A stretch of DNA of 30,690 nucleotides from JBCAWW01 sp039024315 (GTDB taxonomy: Bacteria; Bacteroidota; Bacteroidia; J057): contig JBCCQN010000088.1 of assembly GCA_039024315.1 (NCBI GenBank), positions 1-30,690 of the forward strand, in the 5' to 3' direction. Each line of letters opens with the position of its first letter. The stretch's first letter is position 1. Below the pieces are notes generated by a model, which was not told the origin of the DNA, ran no database searches, and saw nothing but the letters and a program-made list of their open reading frames with translations. A program made the translations under genes and the position numbers. This document shows positions 1 to 9,700 of the stretch, piece by piece.

Positions 1-1254
1 GATCCGGAGACAGGAGCAGTAGATATCGAATATGTAGTAGAAGAAAAGTCATCTGATCAGTTTCAATTCCGAGGCAGTTGGGCCCCCAAAGTTTATGACA
101 ACAACGACAATTTGATTAGCGGTGGCTTGACGGGAACCTTTATGTTGGTGCTCAACAATTTCTCCACCAAGCGATTTTTTGATAAAAAGTCTTGGCAGCC
201 ATTGCCAGGCGGCGATGGCCAGCAACTAAGTCTCGCGGTTCAAAGTAATGGTCAATCCTACACCAATTTTGGCTTAACTTTTCAAGAGCCATGGCTGGGA
301 GGCAAAAAGCCTAATCTGCTAGGCTTCAGTACCAATTACGTTCTTTACAATGCTTTGATTAGCACCAATGACAGCGAAGCGGAGTTTAGATCTAAAGCTT
401 ATTCAGCCTCCTTGGACTTTGGTACCCGCATCAATATTCCGGATGATTTCACTCGCTACTTTGCCTCACTTAGCTACCGCTATTATGATATAGAAAATCC
501 CTCAGCACTTTACCCTGTCTTTGAGGGCACGGACCGAGCCTTTGTTAATATTATCACCTTAGATCAGGAAATTCGCCGCACCACTTTGGATGATGTCAGC
601 TTTCCCACTAGCGGTTCAGACTTCTCTCTGAAATTATCGGTAACGCCACCCTACAGTCTTTTTACTGATGAAGAGCCCAATCCTAATGCAGGACCAGCTG
701 AGACCTACAACTTACTAGAGTATCACAAGTGGCGCTTCAGAGGCGATATTTACCAGCCCTTGACCCGCGACAAAAGCCTTGTGATGCGCTTGCATGCAGA
801 GGGGGGCTATGTAGGCAGTTATGGAGATGGTCCAGCTTCGCCTTTCGAACGTTTTTCTATGGGTGGTTATGGCATCAATGCGGCAGCCAATGGAGGATTT
901 ATGGGGATTGACCTTGTGCCATTGCGCGGTTATGCCCCTCAGGTGTTTAGCAATAATGACGAGAATTATCCTTTATACCACCGCTACAGCGCGGAACTAC
1001 GGTACAAGGTGCCCCTGCCACAGAGTTATCCCTTATGGGTACTCGGGTTTGTAGAAGCTGGCAATGGCTATAATGGCTTCAAGGAATTTGATCCTTTAGA
1101 TATTAAGCGTTCAGCAGGGCTGGGCTTCAGAACCAATCTCCCCTATATCGGACTATTTGGAGTTGATTGGGGCTATGGCTTTGACAAAGTAAATGAGACA
1201 GATGACAAGGTATCTGGCCATCAGTTTCACATTATACTCGGACGAGAGTTCTAA
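1..1254 (+). CDS. bamA: BamA/Omp85-family outer membrane assembly protein, 5'-truncated by the window edge
   Basis: Frame 1 is open from the first base, so this is the C-terminal 417 codons of a longer gene. The first codons read DPETGAVDIEYVVEEKSSDQ, the end of the last POTRA repeat, followed by a beta-barrel rich in alternating aromatic and hydrophobic strands. Typical barrel landmarks are SFPTSGS (the SxPxxG strand start), MGGYG, the loop-6 motif LRGY in place of the proteobacterial VRGF, GFVEAGN, and a last strand ending in Phe, the signature recognised by the Bam machine. The protein inserts barrel proteins into the outer membrane. An internal TTG at 112 is not a credible start, because homology runs upstream of it. 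A strong terminator follows the stop. A TamA-like paralogue is possible, but length and motifs favour BamA. Confidence 0.9.
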   Translation, partial: DPETGAVDIEYVVEEKSSDQFQFRGSWAPKVYDNNDNLISGGLTGTFMLVLNNFSTKRFFDKKSWQPLPGGDGQQLSLAVQSNGQSYTNFGLTFQEPWLGGKKPNLLGFSTNYVLYNALISTNDSEAEFRSKAYSASLDFGTRINIPDDFTRYFASLSYRYYDIENPSALYPVFEGTDRAFVNIITLDQEIRRTTLDDVSFPTSGSDFSLKLSVTPPYSLFTDEEPNPNAGPAETYNLLEYHKWRFRGDIYQPLTRDKSLVMRLHAEGGYVGSYGDGPASPFERFSMGGYGINAAANGGFMGIDLVPLRGYAPQVFSNNDENYPLYHRYSAELRYKVPLPQSYPLWVLGFVEAGNGYNGFKEFDPLDIKRSAGLGFRTNLPYIGLFGVDWGYGFDKVNETDDKVSGHQFHIILGREF

Positions 1255-1285
1255 GCAAATTGTAAGTACATTTTTCTTTTATAAG

Positions 1286-1317
1286 GTAGAGCCTCCTTGC
1301 ATGGGCTCTACTTTTTT
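1286..1317 (+). terminator. Rho-independent terminator of bamA
   Basis: An 8-bp perfect stem, GTAGAGCC (1286-1293) with GGCTCTAC (1304-1311), a 10-nt loop and a run of six T. It lies 31 bp after the bamA stop and separates it from the peroxidase operon. Confidence 0.88.
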
Positions 1318-1458
1318 CATTTTATCATAACATAACTCACTGAATAACAATTATTTAAATTTAATTTATGATTTACCCTTCCCTACACCTACCCCAAATC
1401 GTCCTTTAAGTCTTATTGGCTATTGCTGATTTTGCTTATGTACCTACAGCCAATAAGC

Positions 1459-2910
1459 ATGAAAAAGTATCTTCTTCTCAGCAGTTTTTGCTTGTCTCTC
1501 TTAGGGATAGTCCTATTAGGAGGGACTTCTGGGACTCTTACAGATCGCTTGGACTCGCCGCTTTTACCCTACTGGCCCTCCAATTATACCTTCTTCACGA
1601 TTCCCATGCACTTTGAATTTGATCCGGATATCCCTTTTCTCACTTACGCTCCAATAGACAATGGCATCACCAATGAAGGTGCTACGCTTGGGCGAGTATT
1701 ATTTTATGACACTCGCCTTTCTCTTAGCCGGACGGTTTCATGTGCTTCTTGCCACGTGCAAGAATTTGGTTTTGCGGATCCAGCACCAGTCAGTTCAGGC
1801 CAACATGGTGAAAAAGGGATTCGTAATTCCATAGGCTTAAGCAATGCAGGCATCCCAGCCACCGGAAAATTCTTTTGGGATAGTAGTGCTGACACCATGC
1901 GAAACCAGATATTACTGGCCATCACCAGCAGCATCGAAATGAACTTAGACACCGCTATCCTCAATGAGCGACTCAGAGACACCGACTTTTATGCAGAGCT
2001 ATTCTACCGAGCTTTTGGCGATAGTACGATCAATACTGAGCAAAGCATGAAGGCTATTGGGCAATTTGTACGCTCAATGGTTTCCTTCCAGTCAAAATAC
2101 GATTGGGAACGAAATTGGAACATCTGGGGCATTAATTTTGAGGACCCTTTCTTCTCCTTTACGGATCAAGAAAATCTTGGCAAAAGCCTCTTTCACGCCC
2201 ATTGCCAGACCTGCCATACTGGCGAACTTTTTATAACGAGAGAACCTCGTAACAATGGCATTAACCTCGACAATACTGAAATAGGCTTTGCAGCGGTTAC
2301 CTCTAATGAGGAAGATTTAGGCAAGTTCAAAGCTCCTTCATTGCGCAATATTGAGTTTACAGCACCCTATATGCACGACGGTAGATTACAAACGCTAGAA
2401 GAAGTAATTGCCTTTTATAGTACAGGGATCCAAGCCAATCCTAATCTGGATACCTTTTTAGTTGACAGTGAAGGTAAACCCAAGCAATTCAACTTCACTA
2501 GCGAGGAGTCAGAGGCCCTCATCGCCTTTTTAAAAACTCTTTCAGATTCGGTCTTTTTAAATGATGCTCGTTGGTCCGATCCTTTTGATCCCCATGTAAG
2601 TACTGAATCAGTTTGGGATGCAGGGCCTTTTGGATTTCCCTGGAGTATCAAGGATGAACTCAGTCAAACAATAGAGATCAAGACTTATCCAAATCCTGCT
2701 TTCAATCGCCTAAAGATCAGCTATGACAATCCACAAGCCGAAGAACGGCAGATCATCTTGCGTAATTTACAGGGGCAAAGCCTCTGGGCTGAGCGTTCTC
2801 GAGCAGAGAACATCGAAATCGTTCGACAAAACTGGGCCGCAGGTGTCTATGTTATAGAAGTTATCGCCGATGGCAGACGCCTTGGGCAAAGTAAAATCAT
2901 TTTTCAGTAA
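1459..2910 (+). CDS. Di-heme cytochrome c peroxidase (MauG/CcpA family) with T9SS sorting domain
   Basis: 483 residues from the ATG at 1459, which starts a good signal peptide (MKKYLLLSSFCLSLLG). The frame is open upstream to a TTG at 1423, but that would place a poor extension before the signal. Two c-type heme sites are visible: CASCH at residues 95-99 and CQTCH at 249-253. APSLRNIEFTAPYMHDGR and the following LEEVIAFY are standard for bacterial di-heme peroxidases, which reduce H2O2 (or oxidise other substrates in MauG relatives) using electrons from small cytochromes. Residues from about 409 to the end are a type A T9SS C-terminal domain (YPNP, then GVYVIEV...GRRLGQSKIIF), so the enzyme is probably exported across the outer membrane. 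First gene of a block with 3-, 8- and 29-bp gaps. The sorting domain is nearly duplicated in the next gene. Confidence 0.9.
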   Translation: MKKYLLLSSFCLSLLGIVLLGGTSGTLTDRLDSPLLPYWPSNYTFFTIPMHFEFDPDIPFLTYAPIDNGITNEGATLGRVLFYDTRLSLSRTVSCASCHVQEFGFADPAPVSSGQHGEKGIRNSIGLSNAGIPATGKFFWDSSADTMRNQILLAITSSIEMNLDTAILNERLRDTDFYAELFYRAFGDSTINTEQSMKAIGQFVRSMVSFQSKYDWERNWNIWGINFEDPFFSFTDQENLGKSLFHAHCQTCHTGELFITREPRNNGINLDNTEIGFAAVTSNEEDLGKFKAPSLRNIEFTAPYMHDGRLQTLEEVIAFYSTGIQANPNLDTFLVDSEGKPKQFNFTSEESEALIAFLKTLSDSVFLNDARWSDPFDPHVSTESVWDAGPFGFPWSIKDELSQTIEIKTYPNPAFNRLKISYDNPQAEERQIILRNLQGQSLWAERSRAENIEIVRQNWAAGVYVIEVIADGRRLGQSKIIFQ

Positions 2911-2913
2911 GCC

Positions 2914-3873
2914 ATGAAATATAGCATCCTCATCAGCCTGAGTTTGTTTTTGACTAGTAATATCTATAGTCAGAGCTACAGACCTATCTTAAGCGAGAAA
3001 AACGAGTGGTCCGTTAATACCTTTGGGCCGGGTATTTCGATAGATGAACTCTTTTTTACCGGTCCAGATACACTGATCGACAGTATTCAATACTGGCCAC
3101 TCATACAGAGGAACAATAATGCAGTGCCTAATCCATTTTATCTGATGGGTTATCTAAAGGAGGATACTAGTCAGCAAAGTTTGTCCTATTTTGAAGCGGA
3201 CTCGGAGGGTAATTTCGATTTAACTCAAGAGAAGTTTCTCTATCGTTTTGATTTGCAAGTGGGAGATACCATTATCGTCCAATCCCAAGACACTTATCCG
3301 GGTGGAGGCTTCTTCCAAGATACCCTAGAAGTTGAGGCCATCGAATACCAGACTAGCAGTACTAATTGTACCCAAAACTCCTGGTTTCGTGATAGCGTCA
3401 AACTCATCGTACTCAATAGCATAAGGACCAATGCTTGGCTGGAAAATTCCGAAATCACTTGGATTGAAGGTACGGGGGCAGCCTCCTTTATCTTGATGCC
3501 TGCTTTTAACGCCTGTGGGGTTACTACAGTCAATTGCCATCACAAAGATGACCTACTTGTTTATCAATCATTGCGGGCTCAGCAGTTAGACACTTGCTTG
3601 TTAAATACCTCCCTGGAAGTACCTAAGCAAAAGTTGACGCTTAGCGTATCTCCAAATCCAAGCTTGGCAAGCGCTACGATTAGCTACGCCAATCCCAATG
3701 CGGAGGAACGCCAAATCATCCTGCGTAATTTACAAGGACAAAGTCTCTGGACTGAGCGTTCTCGAGCAGAGAACATAGAAATAAAAAGAAAAAACTGGGC
3801 CGCAGGGATCTATTTCATTGAAGTCTTAGTCGATGGTAGACGCCTTGGTCAAAGTAAAATCGTTTTCCAATAA
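2914..3873 (+). CDS. Secreted protein of unknown function with T9SS sorting domain (paralogous family, member 1)
   Basis: 319 residues. A signal peptide (MKYSILISLSLFLTSNIYS) starts 3 bp after the peroxidase stop. The middle part has no domain I recognise. It shares LQVGDT, a glycine-rich GTGAAS-type segment and a Cys-containing end with the next two genes, which suggests one family. The last 60 residues are a T9SS sorting domain differing at only 9 of 60 positions from that of the peroxidase upstream, and the similarity persists at DNA level; the region before it is unrelated. The protein is expected on the cell surface. The position suggests it works with the peroxidase, but nothing in the sequence shows how. 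Confidence 0.8.
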   Translation: MKYSILISLSLFLTSNIYSQSYRPILSEKNEWSVNTFGPGISIDELFFTGPDTLIDSIQYWPLIQRNNNAVPNPFYLMGYLKEDTSQQSLSYFEADSEGNFDLTQEKFLYRFDLQVGDTIIVQSQDTYPGGGFFQDTLEVEAIEYQTSSTNCTQNSWFRDSVKLIVLNSIRTNAWLENSEITWIEGTGAASFILMPAFNACGVTTVNCHHKDDLLVYQSLRAQQLDTCLLNTSLEVPKQKLTLSVSPNPSLASATISYANPNAEERQIILRNLQGQSLWTERSRAENIEIKRKNWAAGIYFIEVLVDGRRLGQSKIVFQ

Positions 3874-3881
3874 ATCAAGCT

Positions 3882-4853
3882 ATGCTTAAGCTTATACGTA
3901 TTCTATTTGTCCTGATCTTGGGGAGTATGACCAGCCTGCTTACTGCTCAAAACCTACGGATCAATACCCACGCTATGTGGACTTATACACCTAGTAGCCA
4001 AGAATCTCCCGTAGCCCAAAATGGCTTCAACCTTCCTTTTGTTAATAGTTTTAGAGATACGATTATTGAAGGACAAAGAGCCAGTATTATCAGTTCATTC
4101 GCCAATGTGAGTATGAGCAATGCCTCTACGGAAGCCATCATGTTGTATGAGCAACAGCAGCTCTTTTTTAGGGAGGACGAGCAATGGAAACTCTTCTGCG
4201 ATTTTGGGCTACAAGTCGGAGATAGCATGACCTATCATATCCCCCGCAATCAAATCGTATTTGATATCCACTGTGGAGTCGAAGCGGAAGGAGATTTCAG
4301 GGCCCGAGCGGTCGTCGATAGCATCAGTGAGCTACTTGTGGATAATACCATTTTCAAACAGCTCCACTTTCGGGCTATTGAAGGCCTTGATTTTAACCAA
4401 TGGGAATTAGGCCTCACTACTGAAGTTTTGGGTAGCGAATATGGCTTCTTTGGCCGTTCTGCAGAACCCTGCAACATCAACTATCCCGGCAACTTACGTT
4501 GCTTTCAAGACAAGCAGTGTATCGATGACCCCGGTTATACCATGGGTTATACCATAGGTGATTTAGAGTGCTTTCATATCCGCATTGCGGATGGCTGTGG
4601 GCCTTTCAATTTTGGCTTGGCCGAAATTTACCCCATAGAAAATGCCATTAGAATTTCATCGACCAATAGCCTAGAGCTGCCCCTCAAAGTACAGGTTTAT
4701 GATCTTAGCGGACGCATTCTTTTTGAAGACCTTATTCGCGAATCAAGTCCCTTTGATATCCCCATCCAAGGCTGGACGCCCAATGTGTACGCTGTCAGGA
4801 TACTTGGCCGAACTGAATTCAGATCAGAAAAAGTCTGGGTCAATCCCAACTAA
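3882..4853 (+). CDS. Secreted protein of unknown function with T9SS sorting domain (paralogous family, member 2)
   Basis: 323 residues with signal peptide MLKLIRILFVLILGSMTSLLTAQ, starting 8 bp after the previous stop. The core resembles the first half of the next gene: FGLQVGDSMTYHIPR against FTLQAGDTLEYHVPY, then IHCG against ISCG, and GSEYGFFGRSAEPC against GSDQGFWGRSEVQC. The last ~75 residues, with VYDLSGRILFED, are a divergent T9SS C-terminal domain. The conserved cysteines (IHCG, EPC, RCF, ECF) could form disulfides outside the cell. No function can be named. Confidence 0.8.
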   Translation: MLKLIRILFVLILGSMTSLLTAQNLRINTHAMWTYTPSSQESPVAQNGFNLPFVNSFRDTIIEGQRASIISSFANVSMSNASTEAIMLYEQQQLFFREDEQWKLFCDFGLQVGDSMTYHIPRNQIVFDIHCGVEAEGDFRARAVVDSISELLVDNTIFKQLHFRAIEGLDFNQWELGLTTEVLGSEYGFFGRSAEPCNINYPGNLRCFQDKQCIDDPGYTMGYTIGDLECFHIRIADGCGPFNFGLAEIYPIENAIRISSTNSLELPLKVQVYDLSGRILFEDLIRESSPFDIPIQGWTPNVYAVRILGRTEFRSEKVWVNPN

Positions 4854-4882
4854 GCACTATCCTTAACACATAAAAGCACAAC

Positions 4883-6367
4883 ATGAAAACACTGACTCTT
4901 ATTCTCAGCTTCTGCCTGCTGGGAATTAGCCTCCAAGCACAAGACTTTTTCCAAATCGGGGACCAATGGACTTACCGCGATTTCCAATTCGCCCCCCCTT
5001 TTTTAGAAGGGCCTTACAGCTATCAACTCAATGTGGTGGGCGATACCAATATTCAGGGATTGGAAGCTGTCATTTTACAGAAAAATGACCTTTTAGCGAG
5101 CCAAGTCATTTTACGCTCTGATAATCAGAAGGTATGGATTTGGCGGGATAGTACTTTCCAGCTATTTGTAGATTTTACGCTTCAAGCTGGAGATACCCTC
5201 GAATACCATGTCCCTTACGAGCAACATTATTATGAAATCAGTTGCGGCAGTCCCCCAGCCCAAAATGATGTCTTTCAGGCAGTTATTGATTCCGTTTCCT
5301 ATATAAACCTAAATGGTTTCTCCCTCAAACAACTTCACACTTCTAATGTATGGGACACCCTCTTATTTACTAATTGGATTTTGGGTACTATCACCGAAGG
5401 CATAGGCAGCGATCAAGGGTTTTGGGGACGCTCTGAAGTGCAATGCTTGGCGGGTTATTGGGGTAATTTTGCTTGTTATACTGACCTTCAAAGAGGAATT
5501 TATGTGGCAGACAGCTTAGCTTGCCATCAGGATACCAATACCTTGGCTTACCCCAATTTTATGTTGGAGACAAGCTTTCAATGGCATGAGATCACTTTGG
5601 ACGTAAATGGTGGCAATCGAGAGGACTATTTTTTTACCGTAGGCGAAAGCGTAGAAATTGATGGCGAAAGTTGGAGGCCTGTATGCGAACTCAGCACCAA
5701 TCAAATCAATTCGGTCGCCCGAGAGTTTTTCCTCCGCCATGATAGCCTTGGTCGTCAACTTTTTTATCGCCACAGCCTTGATAGTGCCGCTCGTTTGCTG
5801 TATGATTTCAATATCGGCTTGGGTAGCGTGCTAGATCCAGACCTTTATGGGGTCAATGTAGAGCCCAACACTTATGTATCTGGGGTGGATACCCTTTATG
5901 TAAATGGCCGGCCGATAAGATATTTTGAATTAAACGACAATCCATGGGGAGCAGGTATTTACGAAGGCTTTGGTTCCAGCAAGGGCTTATTTTTTGGCAC
6001 TGGCAGCTGTTTGTGCTACGACAATGTCCACAGCATGCAGCTCAACGGACAAACTCTCTTTGCCCTTCCAAGCGATACTATGCCACAAAACTGTGAGAGC
6101 TTTCTAGTTTCCAATGAAGCGGAATTATCAGACGCATTTGCGATCAGTCAGATGGGGAGTATGATTGAGATTAGGACTGCTGCGCAGAACGCTCAGTCTT
6201 ATCAAGTGGAGCTATTGAATCTGCAAGCTCAAAGTATAACCCAAAAAACGGCTCCTCCTCATCAGATCTTCCGATTATCGACCCAAGCGTTCCCCGCAGG
6301 GGTGTATCTCCTCCAAATCAGACAAGGGCAAGCTGTCCTCAATCGGAAAATTTTGGTGGGAGACTGA
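4883..6367 (+). CDS. Secreted two-repeat protein of unknown function with T9SS sorting domain (paralogous family, member 3)
   Basis: 494 residues with signal peptide MKTLTLILSFCLLGISLQAQ. It appears to hold two copies of the family unit: residues about 20-215 (GDQWTYRDF, LQAGDTLEYHV, GSDQGFWGRS, NFACY) and about 225-405 (FQWHEITLDVNG, FNIGLGSVLD, GSSKGLFFGTGSCLCY). The C-terminus (VELLNLQAQ, AFPAGVYLLQI, NRKILV) is a T9SS domain. The linker before that domain contains an inverted copy of the 15-bp dispersed repeat at 6177-6191, which here encodes TAAQNAQ, and the stop codon itself lies in the flank of another copy at 6369. Last gene of the block that begins at the peroxidase. Confidence 0.82.
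   Translation: MKTLTLILSFCLLGISLQAQDFFQIGDQWTYRDFQFAPPFLEGPYSYQLNVVGDTNIQGLEAVILQKNDLLASQVILRSDNQKVWIWRDSTFQLFVDFTLQAGDTLEYHVPYEQHYYEISCGSPPAQNDVFQAVIDSVSYINLNGFSLKQLHTSNVWDTLLFTNWILGTITEGIGSDQGFWGRSEVQCLAGYWGNFACYTDLQRGIYVADSLACHQDTNTLAYPNFMLETSFQWHEITLDVNGGNREDYFFTVGESVEIDGESWRPVCELSTNQINSVAREFFLRHDSLGRQLFYRHSLDSAARLLYDFNIGLGSVLDPDLYGVNVEPNTYVSGVDTLYVNGRPIRYFELNDNPWGAGIYEGFGSSKGLFFGTGSCLCYDNVHSMQLNGQTLFALPSDTMPQNCESFLVSNEAELSDAFAISQMGSMIEIRTAAQNAQSYQVELLNLQAQSITQKTAPPHQIFRLSTQAFPAGVYLLQIRQGQAVLNRKILVGD
6177..6191 (-). repeat. 15-bp dispersed repeat inside a CDS
   Basis: Exact match to CGTTCTGCGNAGCAG with N=C, reading on the minus strand. It lies in the linker between the second core unit and the T9SS domain of the gene ending at 6367. 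Confidence 0.8.
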
Positions 6368-6692
6368 GCGTTCTGCGGAGCAGGCTTAGACTTATAAAGG
6401 TGCTTCGGCTGCGCTCAGCATGACAAATAGATTGTCCCATTGTCCCGATAGTTATCGGGAGCCGAAATGCCTAATGAGATAATCGTTCTGCGCAGCAGGC
6501 TTAGAACTACAAAGGTGCTTCGGACCCTCAAGGGGACAGAAGTGTTTTGTCTTTGACTTACTGCTTCGCAGAACGCTTATCTCTTCCCAGAAGTTTCTTT
6601 TGTTCTTCCTGCGGCCTATGCAATACGCCGCTCCCAAGGCCTGCCGTAGCTGTGGCATGCATGCCGCAAGGGATAAACGTTCTGCGGAGCAG
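6366..6692 (+). repeat. Composite intergenic repeat cluster, copy 1
   Basis: Fills most of the 380-bp gap between convergent genes. It holds four CGTTCTGCGNAGCAG motifs: 6369-6383 (N=G), 6484-6498 (C), 6561-6575 (A, inverted) and 6678-6692 (G). The part 6366-6498 closely matches 26117-26249. Inside are a segment ending in GCGCTCAGCATGAC (6401-6424), a hairpin TCCCGATA-GT-TATCGGGA (6443-6460) and, near the right end, the palindrome GGCATGCATGCC (6654-6665), whose surroundings also resemble the second cluster. No coding potential was recognised. Confidence 0.85.
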
Positions 6693-6706
6693 GTATCAAT
6701 AAAAAA

Positions 6707-6736
6707 AGGATATTCGGTATAGGGACCAAATATCCT
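6707..6736 (-). terminator. Rho-independent terminator of the BNR-repeat gene
   Basis: Stem AGGATATT (6707-6714) with AATATCCT (6729-6736). On the minus strand it is followed by a run of T formed by the A tract at 6701-6707. It sits 11 bp past the stop at 6748. Confidence 0.78.
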
Positions 6737-6747
6737 CTTTCTCTCTC

Positions 6748-9700
6748 CTAGTCCTTAAACGGACTCAGTTCGATCTTTTCAACGGCCTCTCGATAGGCTT
6801 TCCAATCATTTTCAAAGAAATCATTATGAGCCGCTTTGACCTCACCAAAGGTCTTTTTGGCTTGCTCGAATTGGCGTTGTATCGTTTGGTTAGGCCCACC
6901 TGGCTCCGGCATAGAAAGTCCATACTGGATGGGTCCAAGTTTGGCGCTCAGAGTCGTCGGATCAGAAGTATACCCCTTACCTGGCTTAGGACGGAATCTA
7001 TTTTCCAGATTACTCAAGGAGTCCTGCATCGCTTTACCTAGCTGTTTGAGTTCCTTGATTGCTTCCTCATCCCCTTCAGGCAACTGCTGATTGATAAGTT
7101 TGATACTCTTGCGAGCATTACGAATCGCATCCATCATTTCGCCGGCTTCTTGGACCATCTCCATACCTTCGGCTTGCATTTCGCGATAAGCCATCATGCT
7201 TGCCTCATCGATTTCTACGCGAGGGTCAAATAGCACTTTGACACTGGTTTCAGATTCCTTGCCCTTATAACTGAGCTTGACCTTGTAAGTGCCAGGCATT
7301 ACTCTAGCCCCCCCTGGCTCAGGCGCATTTGGCCTAGGTTCACGCATAAAATAGCGCACTCCCTTTTCGTCCAAGCGCCAACGCAGCACGTTCATGCCCG
7401 TATCAGGTATCGTTTTCAGCGTCCTGATAAGTTCATCTGCTGCATTGTAAATCAGACATGTAACTGTGTCAGATTTGATACTATCCACGCCTGCGGCTGG
7501 ATTGACCGAATAAGGTATCAGCGCACCCCAAGAACGGTTTTGGCCACTAAAAATCGCATCCGCAGCAAAGCGAGTACCCGCCGCTTGTCCAGTATGTGCA
7601 ATATAGGCATCAGATACAGGATAAGCCTTAACCGCTTCACTTAGCACTGCTGCGCCCTCATCCGCCATCACCCGTAAAGGCTGAATATTGTCTAAAACAA
7701 AGGCAGCTCGGCCAAAGGTACCGATGACCAAATCATGCTCACGGGGATGGATTTTAAGATCCATAGTCGAGGCCGTTGGATAGCCATGCTCCCATTGGTG
7801 CCAATCCTTGCCTTTGTTGAGGCTAAAGTAAAGGCCAAATTCGGTACCGAGAAAGAGTAGGTTTTCCTCCACAGGATCTTGTATGATAGACAGACAATAG
7901 CCCCAAACGTCTCCTTCACCCACTAATCTCCTAACCGTTTTGCCATAGTCAGCGGTGTAGTAAACGTAAGGCGTCCAATCATTGCGACGGTAGTCATTAA
8001 CTACAATAAAGGCCTCACCTGCACTATGATTGGAGGCATGAATTTGGGGAATCCAGCTTCCGGCGGGAAGCCCTCCCATTTTAGCGGTCAGATCCGTCCA
8101 GTTTTCGCCACCATCTCGGGTGACATGAAAACGGCCATCATCAGAGCCTACCCATAACAAATCTTTTTCCACTGGACTAGGCGCAATCGCAATAATGCTG
8201 GTATGGTTTTCGGCATTGGTAACATCAAAGGTCAACCCTCCACTTTCTCGTTGTTTTTGTTTTTCCGGATCATTAGTAGTCAAGTCGTCGGAGATAATCT
8301 CCCAATTGTCTCCTCTATCAGTACTCTTGTGTACATATTGACTGCCATAGTAAATAGTAGCAGCATCAAAAGGATCTTGGGCGATAGCCGCATTCCAATT
8401 AAAGCGCAGTTCTTCACCCTCAGGGTGGGTAGGGCGGATCGACTTTGCCGAACGGGTTTCTAGATCGTAGCGGCCAACTGAACCACCTTGCGACATGGCG
8501 TAGCCATAACGATTGTTTTCGGGATCAGGCACTACATCAAAGCCATCGCCAAAAAATAGCTCTTCCCAATAGGTATTGCGAATCCCCCCGCTGCGCCAAA
8601 CGTAGGCAGGGCCTCGCCATGAACCATTGTCCTGCATACCACCATATACATTGTAAGGGATTTCGTTATCAATGTTGATATGATAAAACTGCGCTAATGG
8701 TAGATTTTCCACAAAGCGCCAAGTTTTGCCTCGATCATGCGAAATATTGAGTCCGCCATCATTGCCTTCGATAATGAAATTAGGATTATCTGGATGGATG
8801 TACCAAGCATGATGGTCTGGGTGCACCCCAGAATATGGAATCATCACTCGAAAAGACTTGCCCCCATCCTCACTCAGAGAAACCATTGAATAGAGGCTAT
8901 AAATGCGATTTTCATTGACCGGATCAACAAAGATATCTGAGTAGTAAAAGGGGCGATTGCCGATCTCGTCTTTGCCGTTGACGAGCTTCCAGTTTTTCCC
9001 ACCGTCGGTGGAACGATAAAATCCATTCTTCTTGGCCTCGATGATCGCATAAATGATCTTAGGATTGCTAGGCGCAATGGCAAGTCCCATACGGCCCAAT
9101 TCACCTTTGGGCAGACCATCTGCATCGCTACGCTTGGTCCAACTCTCTCCTCCATCATGACTAACATACAATCCAGAGCCCTCGCCTCCAGACTTGAAAG
9201 TCCAAGGCCAGCGACGAAACTGCCACATTGCCGCAATCAGCTTGTTAGGATTTTGGGGATCTTGTACCAAATCTGCTATACCCGTGCTTTCGTTGACGTA
9301 AAGCACCTTCCGCCAAGTCTTGCCACCATCGGTTGTTTTATAAATTCCTCGCTCAGGATGTTCCCCCCAAGCAGAACCTTGAACCCCAATCCAAACGATA
9401 TCGGGATTTTCGGGATGGATGATGACGCGGTGGACGTTGCGGGTATTCTCAAGGCCCATGGCCTCCCAGCTTTGCCCGCCGTCGAGGCTACGATAAACGC
9501 CAAAACCACTGGCTTGGCTATTGCGCGGGTTTCCCTCACCAGTTCCGACCCATATTATGTCCGGATTAGAAGGCGCAATGGCCAATGCACCGATAGAATG
9601 GACGATTTCTTCATCAAAAAGCGGCTTCCAAGTGATCCCTCCACTCTCAGATTTCCAAAGCCCACCACTAGCCGTACCAATATAAATCACCGCAGGATTG

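Noticed and set aside
4453..4465. CGTTCTGCAGAAC in the second family gene as a repeat copy
   Set aside because: It matches only the first eight bases and encodes the family motif GRSAE, also present as GRSE in the paralogue.
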